Shown: positions 25,978 to 35,815 of the stretch, one piece after another
How the letters are laid out: each line of letters opens with the position of its first letter
Position numbering within the stretch: the first letter of the stretch is position 1
Origin: Stenotrophomonas nematodicola
Lineage (GTDB): Bacteria > Pseudomonadota > Gammaproteobacteria > Xanthomonadales > Xanthomonadaceae
Length of the DNA: 64,000 bases
Reading direction: 5' to 3'
Assembly (NCBI RefSeq): GCF_009467805.1
Contig: NZ_WIAY01000004.1
Location: 248,001-312,000, forward strand
Translations under genes and position numbers: made by a program
The notes under the pieces: generated by a model
The model's database searches: none
What the model was told of the DNA's origin: nothing
What the model saw: only the letters and a program-made list of their open reading frames with translations

Positions 25978-28900
25978 TCAGCCGTTGTCGCGCAGGAAGC
26001 GGGCCATCGACGACACGCCCGGCACCAGCGGTTCGAACTCGCCGGCCACATCGATGAAGCCACGCATCACCGCGATTTCGCGCGGGCTGCGGTTGAGCGC
26101 GTCGCGCACGTCCGGATCGGCACCTGCACGCAGCAACCGCTGCACGAGCAATGGCAGGCCATGCAGCGCGGCCAGGTGCAGCGGGCCAAATCCACGCGGA
26201 TCGCGCACGTCCAGCGAGACGTCCTCATCGAGCAGGCGCTCGACGGCAGCCAGTACCACCTGCTCGTCGCAGGCAGTACCCGGTTCGGCGCGGGCGCCGA
26301 GCAACAGCAGCAGCGGCGTCACCGAGCCGGCCGCGGCCTGGTCCGGTTCGGCACCGGCCAGCAGCAGCGTATCCAGCAGCGCCAGCAGGCGCGAACGGTC
26401 GCGCGCACCGAAGCCGTACAGGGCCGCGCAATGCAGCGGCCCGAGTTGCTGGGCATCACCGGCATGCACGTTGGCACCGGCCGTGAGCAGCCGCGCAACG
26501 ATATCCGGCAGGCCCAGCGCCGAGGCCAGCATCAGCACGGTCACTCCGCCCGGCAGGCGGTATTCCAGTTCGGCCCCGGCATCGAGCAGCGCCGAGACGA
26601 TTTCGATCTGACGCATGCTGACCGCCGCCGACAACGGCGTCGCACCGCTCGCGGCTGCGTGCTGCGGATTGGCGCCACGGGCCAGCAGCAGGTCGACCAC
26701 CGCCAGGTGGCCACCGCCGGACGCGCGCAGCAGCGCGGTGCAGCCCTGCGCGTCAACCGCGTCCACGGCGAAGCCCAGGTCGATCAGGCGGCGAACGGCA
26801 TCGGCATCGCCGGCCATCGCCGCTGCGGGCAGATCACCATCGCGCAGCGCGCGGCGCGGCAGCGGCCACACGCGCCAGTCCAGCCAGTCGGCCAGATCGC
26901 GGCGACCGATGGACAAGGCCACACCGAGCGGCGTCTGGCCGTCGGCGGCCCGCGCTTCCGGCGAGGCGCCCTGCTGCACCAGCAGCTTGATCGACCCTTC
27001 GCGGGCCAGCGCGGTCGCCAGGTGCAGGGCGGTCATGCCGTGGCTGTCACGGGCTTCGCGGTCCACGCCCAGTGCCAGCAGCGCCTGCTGCAGCCGCAAC
27101 CAGCCCAGCCGCACCGCGAGCGACAGCGGCGGGTCACCGGCCGGTGACGCGGCGAAGGGATCGGCACCGCGTTCCAGCAGTTCCAGCGCGAGCTGCTCCA
27201 GCCCGCGCGACGCATGGTCATGCTGTGCGCAGGCGCTGAGCAGGCGCGCCAGGCCGCCACGACCGGCCGGCGACAGGCCGTGGCGCAGCAGCACCTGCAA
27301 CGCCGGCACGGCATCGATGCCGCGTGCGAGCAGCGCGAACATGGGGGTGTCGCCGCAGGCGTCGAGCACCTCCGGGGCGGCGCCGTGCTGGAGCAGCCAA
27401 TCCACGGCATGCGGGTCCAGTGCCAGCTCGCCATCGTGCAGCAGGGCGCCCAGTTCGTCGGCACCGCACAGGCGCGCCAGCGCCGGCATGCCCTCGACGT
27501 TGCCGAAACCGAGCGCTTCGCGCAGCAGATCCAGCGGGGGGCGGTCCGGCAGTGCGTTCGCGGTGGGATCGGCATCGCCGCCGCTGGTCAGGCCATCGCT
27601 GACCGCAGCCGGGAGGGGATAGGACGGATCCAGCAACGACACGATCGCCCAGCGGCCGGCACCCGCAGCGATGTCGACCGCGCGCCGGCCCTGCGGATCG
27701 GCCGCGTCGGCCGGAATGCCGAGGTCCAGCAGGCGGCGGACCAGCAGCGGCGACACGGTGTCGGCCATGCAGGCCAGCAGCACCGCATTGCGGCCTTCGC
27801 CGTCCACGGCGTTGAGGTCGGGATGGTGCGGCAGCAGGTGTTCGACCACGGCGGCACGGCCGCCACGGGCGGCCTCCAGCCACGGCGTCCGCGCAAGGGC
27901 GTCGCGCGCTTCCAGGTTCGCGCCGGCGGCGAGCAGCACATCGATGATGTCCACGTGGCCGGCCAGTGCCGCTTCGTGCAGCGCGCTGCGCCGCTGGCGG
28001 TCACGCGCGTCGGCCCGGGCCTTGTGCTTGAGCAGCAGCTGCACACCGGCCGGATCGTCTTCCTCGGTGCCGGCTGCCGCCAGCAGAACGGGGGTGCCGT
28101 CGGCCGGTTCGGTCTTGGCACCACGCTCCAGCAGGAAGCGCGCCAGCCGCCAGTTGCCGACCTGGCAGGCCACCGCGAGCGGGGACCAGCCATCCAGATT
28201 GAGCGCATCCACCTCGGCGGCCGCGTCGCGCAGCAGCGCGGCCACGCCCGGATCGGAACTGCGTGCAGCGTGGTGAAGGGGGGTATTGCCGTCGCTGTCG
28301 GCCGCGCGCGAATCGGCGCCGTTGGCCAGCAGGGTCATCACAGCTTCCGGCCGCCCGTGCCAGCTGTCGCGGGTGGCGGCCAGCAGCGGCGTCATGCCGC
28401 GCGGCGAGGCGTTGATGTCCACGCCGCGGGCGATCAGTTCGCGCAGCAGGCGCAGGTCGGGCAGCACCGCCGCCAGCACGGCCAGGCTGCGCTGGTCGCG
28501 CCATTGCGGATCGGGCAGGCCGTGGGGGTCCGCGCCGGCCTGCAGCAGTTGCAGGGCGCGATCCACCCGACCGCTGCGCGCGGCCTCATACAGTGCCGGC
28601 AGGCGTTCATGTTGTCCGAGCGGTTCCAGCGGACGTGGCGGCTGCGCGCTGTCGGCCAGCAGGTCGGCATCGGTGCGGGCATCCGGCGAGCGCGATACCG
28701 CGTCGGACAGGGCGTCGGCGGGCTGCACGGTCTGCAGCAGGAGATGGGCCAGCGGCGACAGCAGCAGCGTGGCCACGGCCAGCGGCCAGCGCAGGCCGTC
28801 AGGCACCAGGCCCGGCCAGGCGGGCAGGACGACCAGGGCGCACACCGCCACGACCACGGCCGCCACGCCCAAGCCGCGCCATGCCGTGAGGTCGCGGTTG

Positions 28901-29316
28901 GCCAAAGTCTGCCAGTGGCGCGCCAGGCTGCCATCGCAGCGTTCGATATCGTTCCACACCGGCCAGGTGCGCCAGACACCGAGCAGGGCGGCACTGACCG
29001 CTACGCTCAGCCCCAGCACCGCGCCGAGGCTGCCGCTGTCATGCAGTGCGGCGAGCGGCCAGGCGACCAGCGCGGCGAGCAGCAGCGGACCCGGCAGCCA
29101 CAGGGCGAGGAGCGCGGGAAGATCGCGGCGCACCAGTATCGGCAGTGCAGGCACGGCGCGCGTGCGGCGCCACCAGGACACGCCGAGGGCGAACGCCGGC
29201 TGTGCCAGGGCGGCCGCCAGCGCGCCAGGCACGCCCCCAAGCACCGCCGCCAGCGCCAGCAGGCCGCCGACGGCGATCGCGATGGCAGCGGCGCGGGAGG
29301 GCCGAAGGTCAGTCAT
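25978..29316 (-). CDS. large membrane-anchored ankyrin-repeat protein
   Basis: 1112 residues. The first 225 residues contain about six hydrophobic helices ([61 protein letters not shown]). The rest is about 24 ankyrin repeats (for example [40 protein letters not shown]), most with TPLH/A and LL..GA signatures. It is anchored in the inner membrane with the repeat solenoid probably cytoplasmic, serving as a protein-binding scaffold. No catalytic domain is seen. The ATG overlaps the ycgL stop by 4 bp (translational coupling). The partner is unknown. Confidence 0.9.
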   Translation of the reverse strand: MTDLRPSRAAAIAIAVGGLLALAAVLGGVPGALAAALAQPAFALGVSWWRRTRAVPALPILVRRDLPALLALWLPGPLLLAALVAWPLAALHDSGSLGAVLGLSVAVSAALLGVWRTWPVWNDIERCDGSLARHWQTLANRDLTAWRGLGVAAVVVAVCALVVLPAWPGLVPDGLRWPLAVATLLLSPLAHLLLQTVQPADALSDAVSRSPDARTDADLLADSAQPPRPLEPLGQHERLPALYEAARSGRVDRALQLLQAGADPHGLPDPQWRDQRSLAVLAAVLPDLRLLRELIARGVDINASPRGMTPLLAATRDSWHGRPEAVMTLLANGADSRAADSDGNTPLHHAARSSDPGVAALLRDAAAEVDALNLDGWSPLAVACQVGNWRLARFLLERGAKTEPADGTPVLLAAAGTEEDDPAGVQLLLKHKARADARDRQRRSALHEAALAGHVDIIDVLLAAGANLEARDALARTPWLEAARGGRAAVVEHLLPHHPDLNAVDGEGRNAVLLACMADTVSPLLVRRLLDLGIPADAADPQGRRAVDIAAGAGRWAIVSLLDPSYPLPAAVSDGLTSGGDADPTANALPDRPPLDLLREALGFGNVEGMPALARLCGADELGALLHDGELALDPHAVDWLLQHGAAPEVLDACGDTPMFALLARGIDAVPALQVLLRHGLSPAGRGGLARLLSACAQHDHASRGLEQLALELLERGADPFAASPAGDPPLSLAVRLGWLRLQQALLALGVDREARDSHGMTALHLATALAREGSIKLLVQQGASPEARAADGQTPLGVALSIGRRDLADWLDWRVWPLPRRALRDGDLPAAAMAGDADAVRRLIDLGFAVDAVDAQGCTALLRASGGGHLAVVDLLLARGANPQHAAASGATPLSAAVSMRQIEIVSALLDAGAELEYRLPGGVTVLMLASALGLPDIVARLLTAGANVHAGDAQQLGPLHCAALYGFGARDRSRLLALLDTLLLAGAEPDQAAAGSVTPLLLLLGARAEPGTACDEQVVLAAVERLLDEDVSLDVRDPRGFGPLHLAALHGLPLLVQRLLRAGADPDVRDALNRSPREIAVMRGFIDVAGEFEPLVPGVSSMARFLRDNG

Positions 29317-29585
29317 CGCGGGTCATCGCGGCGCGGTACCCGCACCGGCGCGACCGGCGGGGGCGGCATCTGCAGATGGAAGCCGCGCTCGGCCAGATTC
29401 GCGCGCACCTGCGCGGCGTCGGCCAGGGCAAGACGACGGTCGGGAGTAAGGGCAACTTCCAGGACGAACGCGAACGGCGCCAGCGTGGCCTTCAGTGCGT
29501 CAGGAACGGCGCTGAAGTCATCGCGGACGGCGAGGTAGACGTAGGTGTCCTGCTTGCGTTGGCTTTTATATACGTAGGCTTGCAT
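29313..29585 (-). CDS. YcgL domain protein
   Basis: A 90-residue protein starting [24 protein letters not shown], the conserved YcgL (DUF709) signature with the VYKS and DTYVYL blocks. The C-terminus is proline- and arginine-rich ([16 protein letters not shown]). YcgL is a small alpha/beta protein of gamma-proteobacteria without an assigned biochemical role. It is translationally coupled to the ankyrin gene. Confidence 0.9.
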   Translation of the reverse strand: MQAYVYKSQRKQDTYVYLAVRDDFSAVPDALKATLAPFAFVLEVALTPDRRLALADAAQVRANLAERGFHLQMPPPPVAPVRVPRRDDPR

Positions 29586-29827
29586 GCCCGCGGGGCTTTG
29601 CCCTGGGAGTGAGTGGGATGATTGTGGATGAAACCGCGCAAGGGCGAAAGCTGCGGCGATGCGCCGACGGCGGTTTTCCGGCGCGCGGCAGATTCAGGTT
29701 CATCAATGTCGCGGACCCGTTCAGTTCCGGATCGCACCCCGTACCATGCCTGGGCCGGGCGGCGGTGCCGTGAAAGGAGCGCACGCTATCATGCCCGTCT
29801 TGGCACTGGCAGCTTTGACACTCTGGA

Positions 29828-30850
29828 ATGAGCAGCGCTCTCGACAACGCATCCCCGCCGGCGCACGCGCTCATTCCGCCCGGCCCCGCGCTGTTCGATG
29901 CACGCTATGCGCCGGCTGCCGCCCGCGACGATGCTCTGTCCGATCCGCACACCCTGGTCGTGTTCGGCTTCGGTACCTCGCCGATGCCGGCGGACGACCC
30001 CCGCTGGCTGCAGGTACCGCTGGCCGCGCATGGCCCTGCCCGCATCGAGATCTGGCGCAGCGCCGACCCGGTCCAGTACGGCTGCGCCGGTACGATACGC
30101 TGGTCGCGCAACGGGACGGTGCAGTTCGGCGTGCTGGAGATCGACGAAGTGGACGGCGATATCGCTGCTGCTGCCGAGCAGGCCTACGCGCGGATGAGCG
30201 GCTTTCTGGCGCAGGGGGAGTACCCGCACCTGCTGCGCACGTGGAACTACCTCGACGCCGTAACGGAAGGCGACGGCGATCAGGAGCGCTACCGCCGCTT
30301 CTGCGTGGGCCGCGTTCGGGGTCTGCAGACGCTGGACGAAGCCGCTCTGCCCGCCGCCACCTGCATCGGCCGCGTCGACGGCGTGCGCCGGCTGCAGGTG
30401 TACTGGCTGTCCGCCCGCGAACCCGGTGTGCCGCTCGAGAATCCCCGCCAGGTCAGTGCGTTCCGCTACCCGCGCCAGTACGGGCCACAGGCGCCGAGCT
30501 TCGCGCGGGCCCTGCTGCCGCCGCTGGCGACCGGCCTGCCGCTGCTGCAGTCCGGCACGGCGGCGATCATCGGGCATGCCTCGCAGCACACCGGCGCGCT
30601 GGCGGAACAGCTGGCTGAGACGCTGACCAACCTGCAAAGCCTGGTGGATGCCGCACGTGGCCAGCGGCCGGCATTGTCGCCGACGCTGGGCAGCGCCTCG
30701 CTGCTGAAGGTCTACGTGCGCAATGCCGGCGACCTGGACGCGGTGGCTGCGCAACTGGCCGCCCTGCCGGCAGCGCCTGCGTTCGTGGTGCTCCACGCCG
30801 AGGTGTGCCGGGCCGAACTGCTGGTCGAGATCGAAGGCCTGCACCGGTAG
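29828..30850 (+). CDS. xanB2: XanB2-type bifunctional chorismatase
   Basis: A 340-residue chorismatase of the FkbO/Hyg5/XanB2 family, with an N-terminal region containing FGFGTSPMPADDPRWLQVP and GRVDGVRRLQVYWLSA, and a C-terminal half (about 225-340) of YjgF/Rid-like fold (AAIIGHASQHTGALAEQLAE; SLLKVYVRNAGDLDAV). XanB2 in Xanthomonas hydrolyses chorismate to 3- and 4-hydroxybenzoate, feeding xanthomonadin-type pigments and ubiquinone. No pigment genes adjoin it here, which suggests a coenzyme-Q role; interestingly its neighbour is a quinol oxidase. The ribosome site is weak. Confidence 0.85.
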   Translation: MSSALDNASPPAHALIPPGPALFDARYAPAAARDDALSDPHTLVVFGFGTSPMPADDPRWLQVPLAAHGPARIEIWRSADPVQYGCAGTIRWSRNGTVQFGVLEIDEVDGDIAAAAEQAYARMSGFLAQGEYPHLLRTWNYLDAVTEGDGDQERYRRFCVGRVRGLQTLDEAALPAATCIGRVDGVRRLQVYWLSAREPGVPLENPRQVSAFRYPRQYGPQAPSFARALLPPLATGLPLLQSGTAAIIGHASQHTGALAEQLAETLTNLQSLVDAARGQRPALSPTLGSASLLKVYVRNAGDLDAVAAQLAALPAAPAFVVLHAEVCRAELLVEIEGLHR

Positions 30851-30877
30851 CGCCACGCGCGCGGCGCGGCCACCCGG

Positions 30878-31891
30878 TCAGTGATAGCCAGCGTCTGCGG
30901 TCACCTTGCCGCGGAACACCCGGTACGACCACGCGGTGTAGCCCAGGATCACCGGCAGCAGCACCACCAGCCCGACCAGACTGAAGCCCAGCGAGGACGC
31001 CGGCGCGGCCGCCTGCCACAAGGTCATGCTAGGCGGCAGCAGGTACGGCCACATGCCCAGCACCAGTCCGATGAAGCCCAGCACGAACAGCCCCAGCGTC
31101 AGCAGGAACGGCGGCAGGTCGCGGCGCGGGTGCATCGCGCTGCGCCACAGCGCCACCGCCACGGCCAGCGTGAGCAGCGGCACGGGCGACAGCCACCAGA
31201 AGTTGCCATCGCTGAACCAGCGCGCCATCAGTCGCGAATCCAGGAACGGCAGCCACGCACTGACCAGCCCCATGAACACGATCACCGCCACGACCAGCGG
31301 CCGGGTCAGCGTGCGCGCGAAGGCCTGCTCGCGGCCCTCGGTCTTGAGGATCAGCCAGGTGCTGCCCAGCAGCGCGTACCCGAACACCACCGCCGCCCCG
31401 GTCAGCATCGAGAACGGGCTGAACCAGCCGAACGCGCCGCCGACATAGCGCCCGTCCACCACCTGCAGGCCCTGCACCAGGGCGCCAAGGATCACCCCTT
31501 GGGCGAAGGCCGCCAACAACGAGCCCAGCCCGAAGGCCACGCTCCACAGGCGGCGCGAACGATGCGCCTTGAACCGGAACTCGAACGCCACCCCGCGGAA
31601 CACCAGCGCCACCACCAGCAGCAGCACCGGCAGGTACAGTGCCGACAGCATCGCCGCGTAGGCCTTGGGGAAGGCGGCCATCAGCCCCGCCCCACCCAGC
31701 ACCAGCCAGGTCTCGTTGCCGTCCCAGATCGGTGCGGCAGTATTCATCATCACATCGAGCTGTTCCTCGTCCTCGGCCATCGGCGCCAGGATGCCGATGC
31801 CCAACACAAAGCCGTCCAGCACCACATACATCAGCACGCCAAAGCCAATCACCGCGAACCACGCGACCGGCAGCCACGTTGTCATCTCCAT
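30878..31891 (-). CDS. cydB: cytochrome bd-type quinol oxidase subunit II
   Basis: A 337-residue, eight- to nine-helix CydB. Hallmarks are AWFAVIGFGVLMYVVLDGFVLGIGIL, IWDGNETWLVLGGAGLMAAFP and the terminal LGYTAWSYRVFRGKV. With subunit I it forms the inner-membrane oxidase that reduces O2 with ubiquinol without pumping protons. The ATG is 1 nt beyond the end of the cydA gene, so the two are coupled. No CydX-like small gene follows. Confidence 0.96.
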   Translation of the reverse strand: MEMTTWLPVAWFAVIGFGVLMYVVLDGFVLGIGILAPMAEDEEQLDVMMNTAAPIWDGNETWLVLGGAGLMAAFPKAYAAMLSALYLPVLLLVVALVFRGVAFEFRFKAHRSRRLWSVAFGLGSLLAAFAQGVILGALVQGLQVVDGRYVGGAFGWFSPFSMLTGAAVVFGYALLGSTWLILKTEGREQAFARTLTRPLVVAVIVFMGLVSAWLPFLDSRLMARWFSDGNFWWLSPVPLLTLAVAVALWRSAMHPRRDLPPFLLTLGLFVLGFIGLVLGMWPYLLPPSMTLWQAAAPASSLGFSLVGLVVLLPVILGYTAWSYRVFRGKVTADAGYH

Positions 31892-31892
31892 G

Positions 31893-33290
31893 TCAGCGCT
31901 CCTCCAGCGGTTCGTCGGCGGCCGACAGCGGCCGTGCCGGGGTATGGCTGCCGGCGTCCAGCGCAGGTGCCGGATCATGCGGCTTGGGCCCGGTGCGGAT
32001 GATCTTGACCAGATACCAGATGCCCCAGCCGAACACGAAGGCGTAGCCCACCACATAAACCCCCAACGACAGCGCCGTCATCCACAGGCTCTGCGGCCCG
32101 ACCGCGTCGGCGGTACGCAGCACGCCATACACCACCCAGGGTTGGCGGCCCATCTCGGTCACAAACCATCCCGAGAGCAGCGCGATGAAGCCGCTCGGCA
32201 GCATCCAGTTCCAGCCACGGATCAACCAGCGCGACTGCAGCAACCGCCCTCGCCACCACTGGAACGCCGACACCCAGGCCAGCACCAGCATCAACGTGCC
32301 CAGCCCGACCATGATCCGGAACGCGAAGAACACCGGCACCACCGGCGGACGCTCGCTGGCCGGCACCGAGGTGAGCGGGTCAAAGGTGCCGTCCATCGAG
32401 TGGGTGAGAATCAGGCTGCCCAGGCGCGGAATGGCGATCTCGTAATCGTTGCGCTCCGCCTTTTCATTGGGCAGGGCGAACACCACCAGCGGCACGCCCT
32501 TGCCCTCGCCTTCGGCGTGCCAGTGCGCTTCCATCGCCGCGATCTTCATCGGCTGGTGCTTGAGCGTATTCAGGCCATGCATGTCGCCAACGAATATCTG
32601 CACCGGCACGGTCAGCGCGGCAAACGCCACCGCTGCCAGCAGCATGGTGCGGCCGGCCTCCACGTGGGTGCCCTTGCGCAAATACCACGCCCCCACCCCG
32701 CCAATCACGAAGCAGGTGGTGATGAACGACCCCAGCGCCATGTGTGCCAGGCGGTACGGGAAGGAGGGGTTGAACACCACCTGCCACCAGTCCTGCGGGT
32801 GCACGATCCCGTCGATCAGCGCATACCCGGCCGGCGTCTGCAGCCAGCTGTTGGACGACAGGATCCAGAACGTGGAGAACAGCGTGCCCAGCGCCACCAT
32901 GCAGGTTGAGAAAAAGTGCAGGCGCGGCGACACCCGGCCCCAGCCGAACATCATCACGCCCAGGAAGCTGGCTTCCAGGAAGAAGGCGGTGAGCACCTCA
33001 TAGGTAAGCAGCGGGCCGATCACGCTGCCGGCCACCTCGCTCAGCCGCGGCCAGTTCGTGCCGAACTGGAAGGCCATCACGATGCCGCTGACCACGCCCA
33101 TGCCGAAGGACACGGCGAAGATCTTCTGCCAGAAAAAGTACAGCTCGCGCCACACCGGGTTGCGGGTGCGCAGCCAACGCCATTCCACGAACGCCAGCCA
33201 ACTGGCCGTACCGATGGTGAAGGCCGGGAACAGCACATGGAAACTGATGACGAACCCGAACTGGATCCGCGACAACAACAACGCGTCCAC
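31893..33290 (-). CDS. cydA: cytochrome bd-type (cyanide-insensitive class) quinol oxidase subunit I
   Basis: A 465-residue CydA with conserved RIQFGFVISFHVLFPAFTIG, GVVSGIVMAFQFGTNWP, LGVMMFGWGRVSP and VTEMGRQPWVVYG. It is shorter than E. coli CydA (about 520) because the Q-loop is short, as in CioA oxidases of Pseudomonas and Xanthomonas. It carries the haem b/d sites and the quinol site. The start is GTG at 33290 (VDALLLSRIQFGF) with GGAGG 6 nt upstream. The C-terminal tail is proline- and acid-rich. Confidence 0.95.
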   Translation of the reverse strand: MDALLLSRIQFGFVISFHVLFPAFTIGTASWLAFVEWRWLRTRNPVWRELYFFWQKIFAVSFGMGVVSGIVMAFQFGTNWPRLSEVAGSVIGPLLTYEVLTAFFLEASFLGVMMFGWGRVSPRLHFFSTCMVALGTLFSTFWILSSNSWLQTPAGYALIDGIVHPQDWWQVVFNPSFPYRLAHMALGSFITTCFVIGGVGAWYLRKGTHVEAGRTMLLAAVAFAALTVPVQIFVGDMHGLNTLKHQPMKIAAMEAHWHAEGEGKGVPLVVFALPNEKAERNDYEIAIPRLGSLILTHSMDGTFDPLTSVPASERPPVVPVFFAFRIMVGLGTLMLVLAWVSAFQWWRGRLLQSRWLIRGWNWMLPSGFIALLSGWFVTEMGRQPWVVYGVLRTADAVGPQSLWMTALSLGVYVVGYAFVFGWGIWYLVKIIRTGPKPHDPAPALDAGSHTPARPLSAADEPLEER

Positions 33291-33419
33291 CTGACGCCTC
33301 CGCCTGCACTCTGGAATCCGCACCATTCTGGGCCGGTATTCGTTAAAGGCACATGCGACCCGGTGACGCGCTGCTTCACTTTGTCGCAGGTGGAGGCGGG
33401 TTCAGGATGGGTGACCCGT

Positions 33420-34481
33420 TCAGGGTGAGGGGTCGGCAAGCTTGATGACCGATGCCCGTAGCTTCCTGGCAATCTCCGGTCCGTAGTCTTCGGCCACCGT
33501 AAGGGCTGGGACCGGCGCGCCGGGCAGGCCCGCGCGGCGAATGATGCGCGGCCACCAGGTGGGCCAGCACAGCAGCAGCGAGATCCAATGGCAGAGGCTG
33601 TGCAACAGCAGCAACGGGGACAGGAGCAAGGCCAAGGTCAGCACAAGGCCCTTGTCACCGGTACGCCAAGAGGGGAGGAGGAAGCTCAAGGTGGAGCGCA
33701 CGGAATCCCAGGGCCAGGGGAATGTGGCACGCAAGCGCTTGGGCTGCGGCACGGCGTCTGGGCCTTCTTCCATATAGCGACGGATGTATTCACCGAGCGC
33801 CTCGGCGCTGCCTTGATCGTCAAGCAGGCCACCGAGCATGCAGATCTCGTCGAACCCGGCGCCGGTGCGATCCCCTGACCACCCCATGATCAGCGTTCCA
33901 TCGCCGGTGCGGGAGCCTGGATCGCCGCCCGTCATCTCCATGATGGCGTCATCCCATGGGAGAGTGACCGTTCCACCCGCGCAGGCAGGTCTGTTGATGT
34001 GTACCTGACGCGTGACGCGGTTGAAGCGAACGATGATCCGTCGCTGTACAAACAGCTCCAATCGCACCCAGCGCCAGCAGAACCTGAAGAAGACAATGTT
34101 CGCCGCCGCCCACATCAACATGATGATGGGCGTTGTTACGTAGTTTTCGGGGGCCAGCGGTCTGCCCAGATAGCCGATTCCGGATATCATTTTTTCTGCG
34201 CCGGGAACTATCATTCCCAGAAGAAACTGGCCCTGCAGCACGTACATGAGGCCCAGGAATACGAAAGTCACGACGCCTCTCCTGTCTTCCTGCCATGCGC
34301 CCTGAACATCCATGAAGCGTTTGTTCACGGCGAACACCGCGGACTCGTCGTCCGGCTCTCTGTTGATTCGTTGGCGTATCCCAGCACCATCATCAATGGA
34401 TGCGCCCGACTGCGCACCCTCTCGATCGCTGTCTCCTCCGCCCAGCTTTGCTTTCCAAAAGATCATTTCAATGAGATACAT
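33420..34481 (-). CDS. second-copy membrane immunity protein of the T6SS effector cassette
   Basis: 353 residues, a paralogue of the protein at 36502-37584. The two are nearly identical from about residue 150 (RFNRVTRQVHINRP) to the end. The first 140 residues differ strongly except for MDVQGAWQEDRRGVVT. Hydrophobic segments lie at about 70-90, 115-135 and 285-315 (LVLTLALLLSPLLLLHSLCH). It starts 5 nt after the truncated effector, the same spacing as in the first pair. Membrane location and pairing with a pore-former suggest immunity; it resembles DUF6708-type proteins as I recall them, unverified. It is probably intact and functional. Confidence 0.75.
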   Translation of the reverse strand: MYLIEMIFWKAKLGGGDSDREGAQSGASIDDGAGIRQRINREPDDESAVFAVNKRFMDVQGAWQEDRRGVVTFVFLGLMYVLQGQFLLGMIVPGAEKMISGIGYLGRPLAPENYVTTPIIMLMWAAANIVFFRFCWRWVRLELFVQRRIIVRFNRVTRQVHINRPACAGGTVTLPWDDAIMEMTGGDPGSRTGDGTLIMGWSGDRTGAGFDEICMLGGLLDDQGSAEALGEYIRRYMEEGPDAVPQPKRLRATFPWPWDSVRSTLSFLLPSWRTGDKGLVLTLALLLSPLLLLHSLCHWISLLLCWPTWWPRIIRRAGLPGAPVPALTVAEDYGPEIARKLRASVIKLADPSP

Positions 34482-34486
34482 CGGAA

Positions 34487-35815
34487 TCAGCCTCCCCGTT
34501 TCGCAAGCTGCACAAGAGCAATGAGTTCATCAGTTTTATCTCGATAGCCTTTCGATAACCGACCTGACCTAAATACGCTTCGGTCGCACCAAGTCTCAAA
34601 ATCATCTGGACTCATCGCGATGATCAAGAGGCTCACGGCTGCAGCTGCCCAGCCCAGTCGAGCCCCCCACAAGCGGAGCATGAGCATCACCACCTCGTTG
34701 GCCAGTAGGCGGGTGGCAATGCGGCTCGATACATCTAGTAGGCTGCGAAATAGTGCGATTCGTGCGCGCTTGAAAGTGACACGAAGGAATGGCGCCGACC
34801 CTGCGAAACTGATCGTTGCCCCTACTACAGATGCCGTTCCCCCTATGAATGCTCGAGCGCTGTACGCAATTGACAGGGGGCCACGTTCTGCCTTTTGGTT
34901 CTGAAATGCTGAGTCTGCATCCAGCACTGCCCCAACCACGCCAGCAGTCGCAACCAAGAACCCCCCATAAAGCCCCAACCTGCCACCCCACACTTCGCTG
35001 TACGAAGCGACTTGGGATGCCGGCTTGAAGTTTCCTTTGATCCAGGTGGATCCTTCTTCCAGGATCACCAGCACACCTCCACTCAAGGTCAATCCCGAGG
35101 CGATGAGCTCTGCGCCCTGGCGTGCGGTCGGGGCGTCGCCGAGCAGGTTGCGCCCTTTGATCATGAGATTGAGAGACTCGAAGAGTGTGGCGAGCATCAG
35201 CGCCCGCCCTTGATACACGCCACCTTCCCGCCCCTTGGCCATCTCACGATCAAGACCCATACGGACATAGCGGCTGAACTGCCCCAGCCAGTAGGACGTG
35301 GTGACGGAGTCCACCGAGCACGCGTGGAACTCCGCAACCGGGTAGTTCCGGGCGTAGTCTCCCAACCGCAGCTGCAGGGCCCGGATCATGAGATTCATCT
35401 GGACCTTGTCCGCTGCTGCAGGCAGTGATGTCTTGTAGAGCACGCGTCCCCATTGGGCGTACCAGCTCATCACCGTGCCGAGCAGGCTGCGCTTGAACCA
35501 CGCGACCTGTCCGGCGTTCTCACAGGCACGCAGGGCAGCGTTCGCCTTGTCGAACATGTCCAGCACCCGGATGACCGCCTCATTCCCCGTCGCCGCGATG
35601 CCCCATACGTCCGTAGCTGGCGAGTAGGTGTTGGCTTCCTCCAGCGCACCAACCAGTTCCTGGGCCAAGGGCAGGTAGTTCAGCGCGTAGACGCGCCACG
35701 CCAGGTTCCCTTCTTCGATTCCCTGGGTTGCAGGGTTGACCACTGCGATCTCCAGTGACACTGCTCGGGGATGATCAGTACCTGAAATAGCTGTCGCCAA
35801 GCGCAGGAGGGTCAC
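34487..35815 (-). CDS. N-terminally truncated T6SS effector copy (orphan pore-forming module)
   Basis: 442 residues matching the C-terminal half of the effector at 37590-40346. From GIEEGNLAWRVYALN onward it is nearly identical through GGRLGLYGGFLV. The last 150 residues, hydrophobic and probably pore-forming, diverge. The N-terminal VasX-like half is absent. The best start is GTG at 35815, which overlaps the upstream gene by 41 nt and has a poor ribosome site, so translation is uncertain. Orphan C-terminal modules with their own immunity gene are typical of polymorphic toxin loci and serve as recombination donors. It could also be a decaying pseudogene. Confidence 0.7.
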   Translation of the reverse strand: MTLLRLATAISGTDHPRAVSLEIAVVNPATQGIEEGNLAWRVYALNYLPLAQELVGALEEANTYSPATDVWGIAATGNEAVIRVLDMFDKANAALRACENAGQVAWFKRSLLGTVMSWYAQWGRVLYKTSLPAAADKVQMNLMIRALQLRLGDYARNYPVAEFHACSVDSVTTSYWLGQFSRYVRMGLDREMAKGREGGVYQGRALMLATLFESLNLMIKGRNLLGDAPTARQGAELIASGLTLSGGVLVILEEGSTWIKGNFKPASQVASYSEVWGGRLGLYGGFLVATAGVVGAVLDADSAFQNQKAERGPLSIAYSARAFIGGTASVVGATISFAGSAPFLRVTFKRARIALFRSLLDVSSRIATRLLANEVVMLMLRLWGARLGWAAAAVSLLIIAMSPDDFETWCDRSVFRSGRLSKGYRDKTDELIALVQLAKRGG

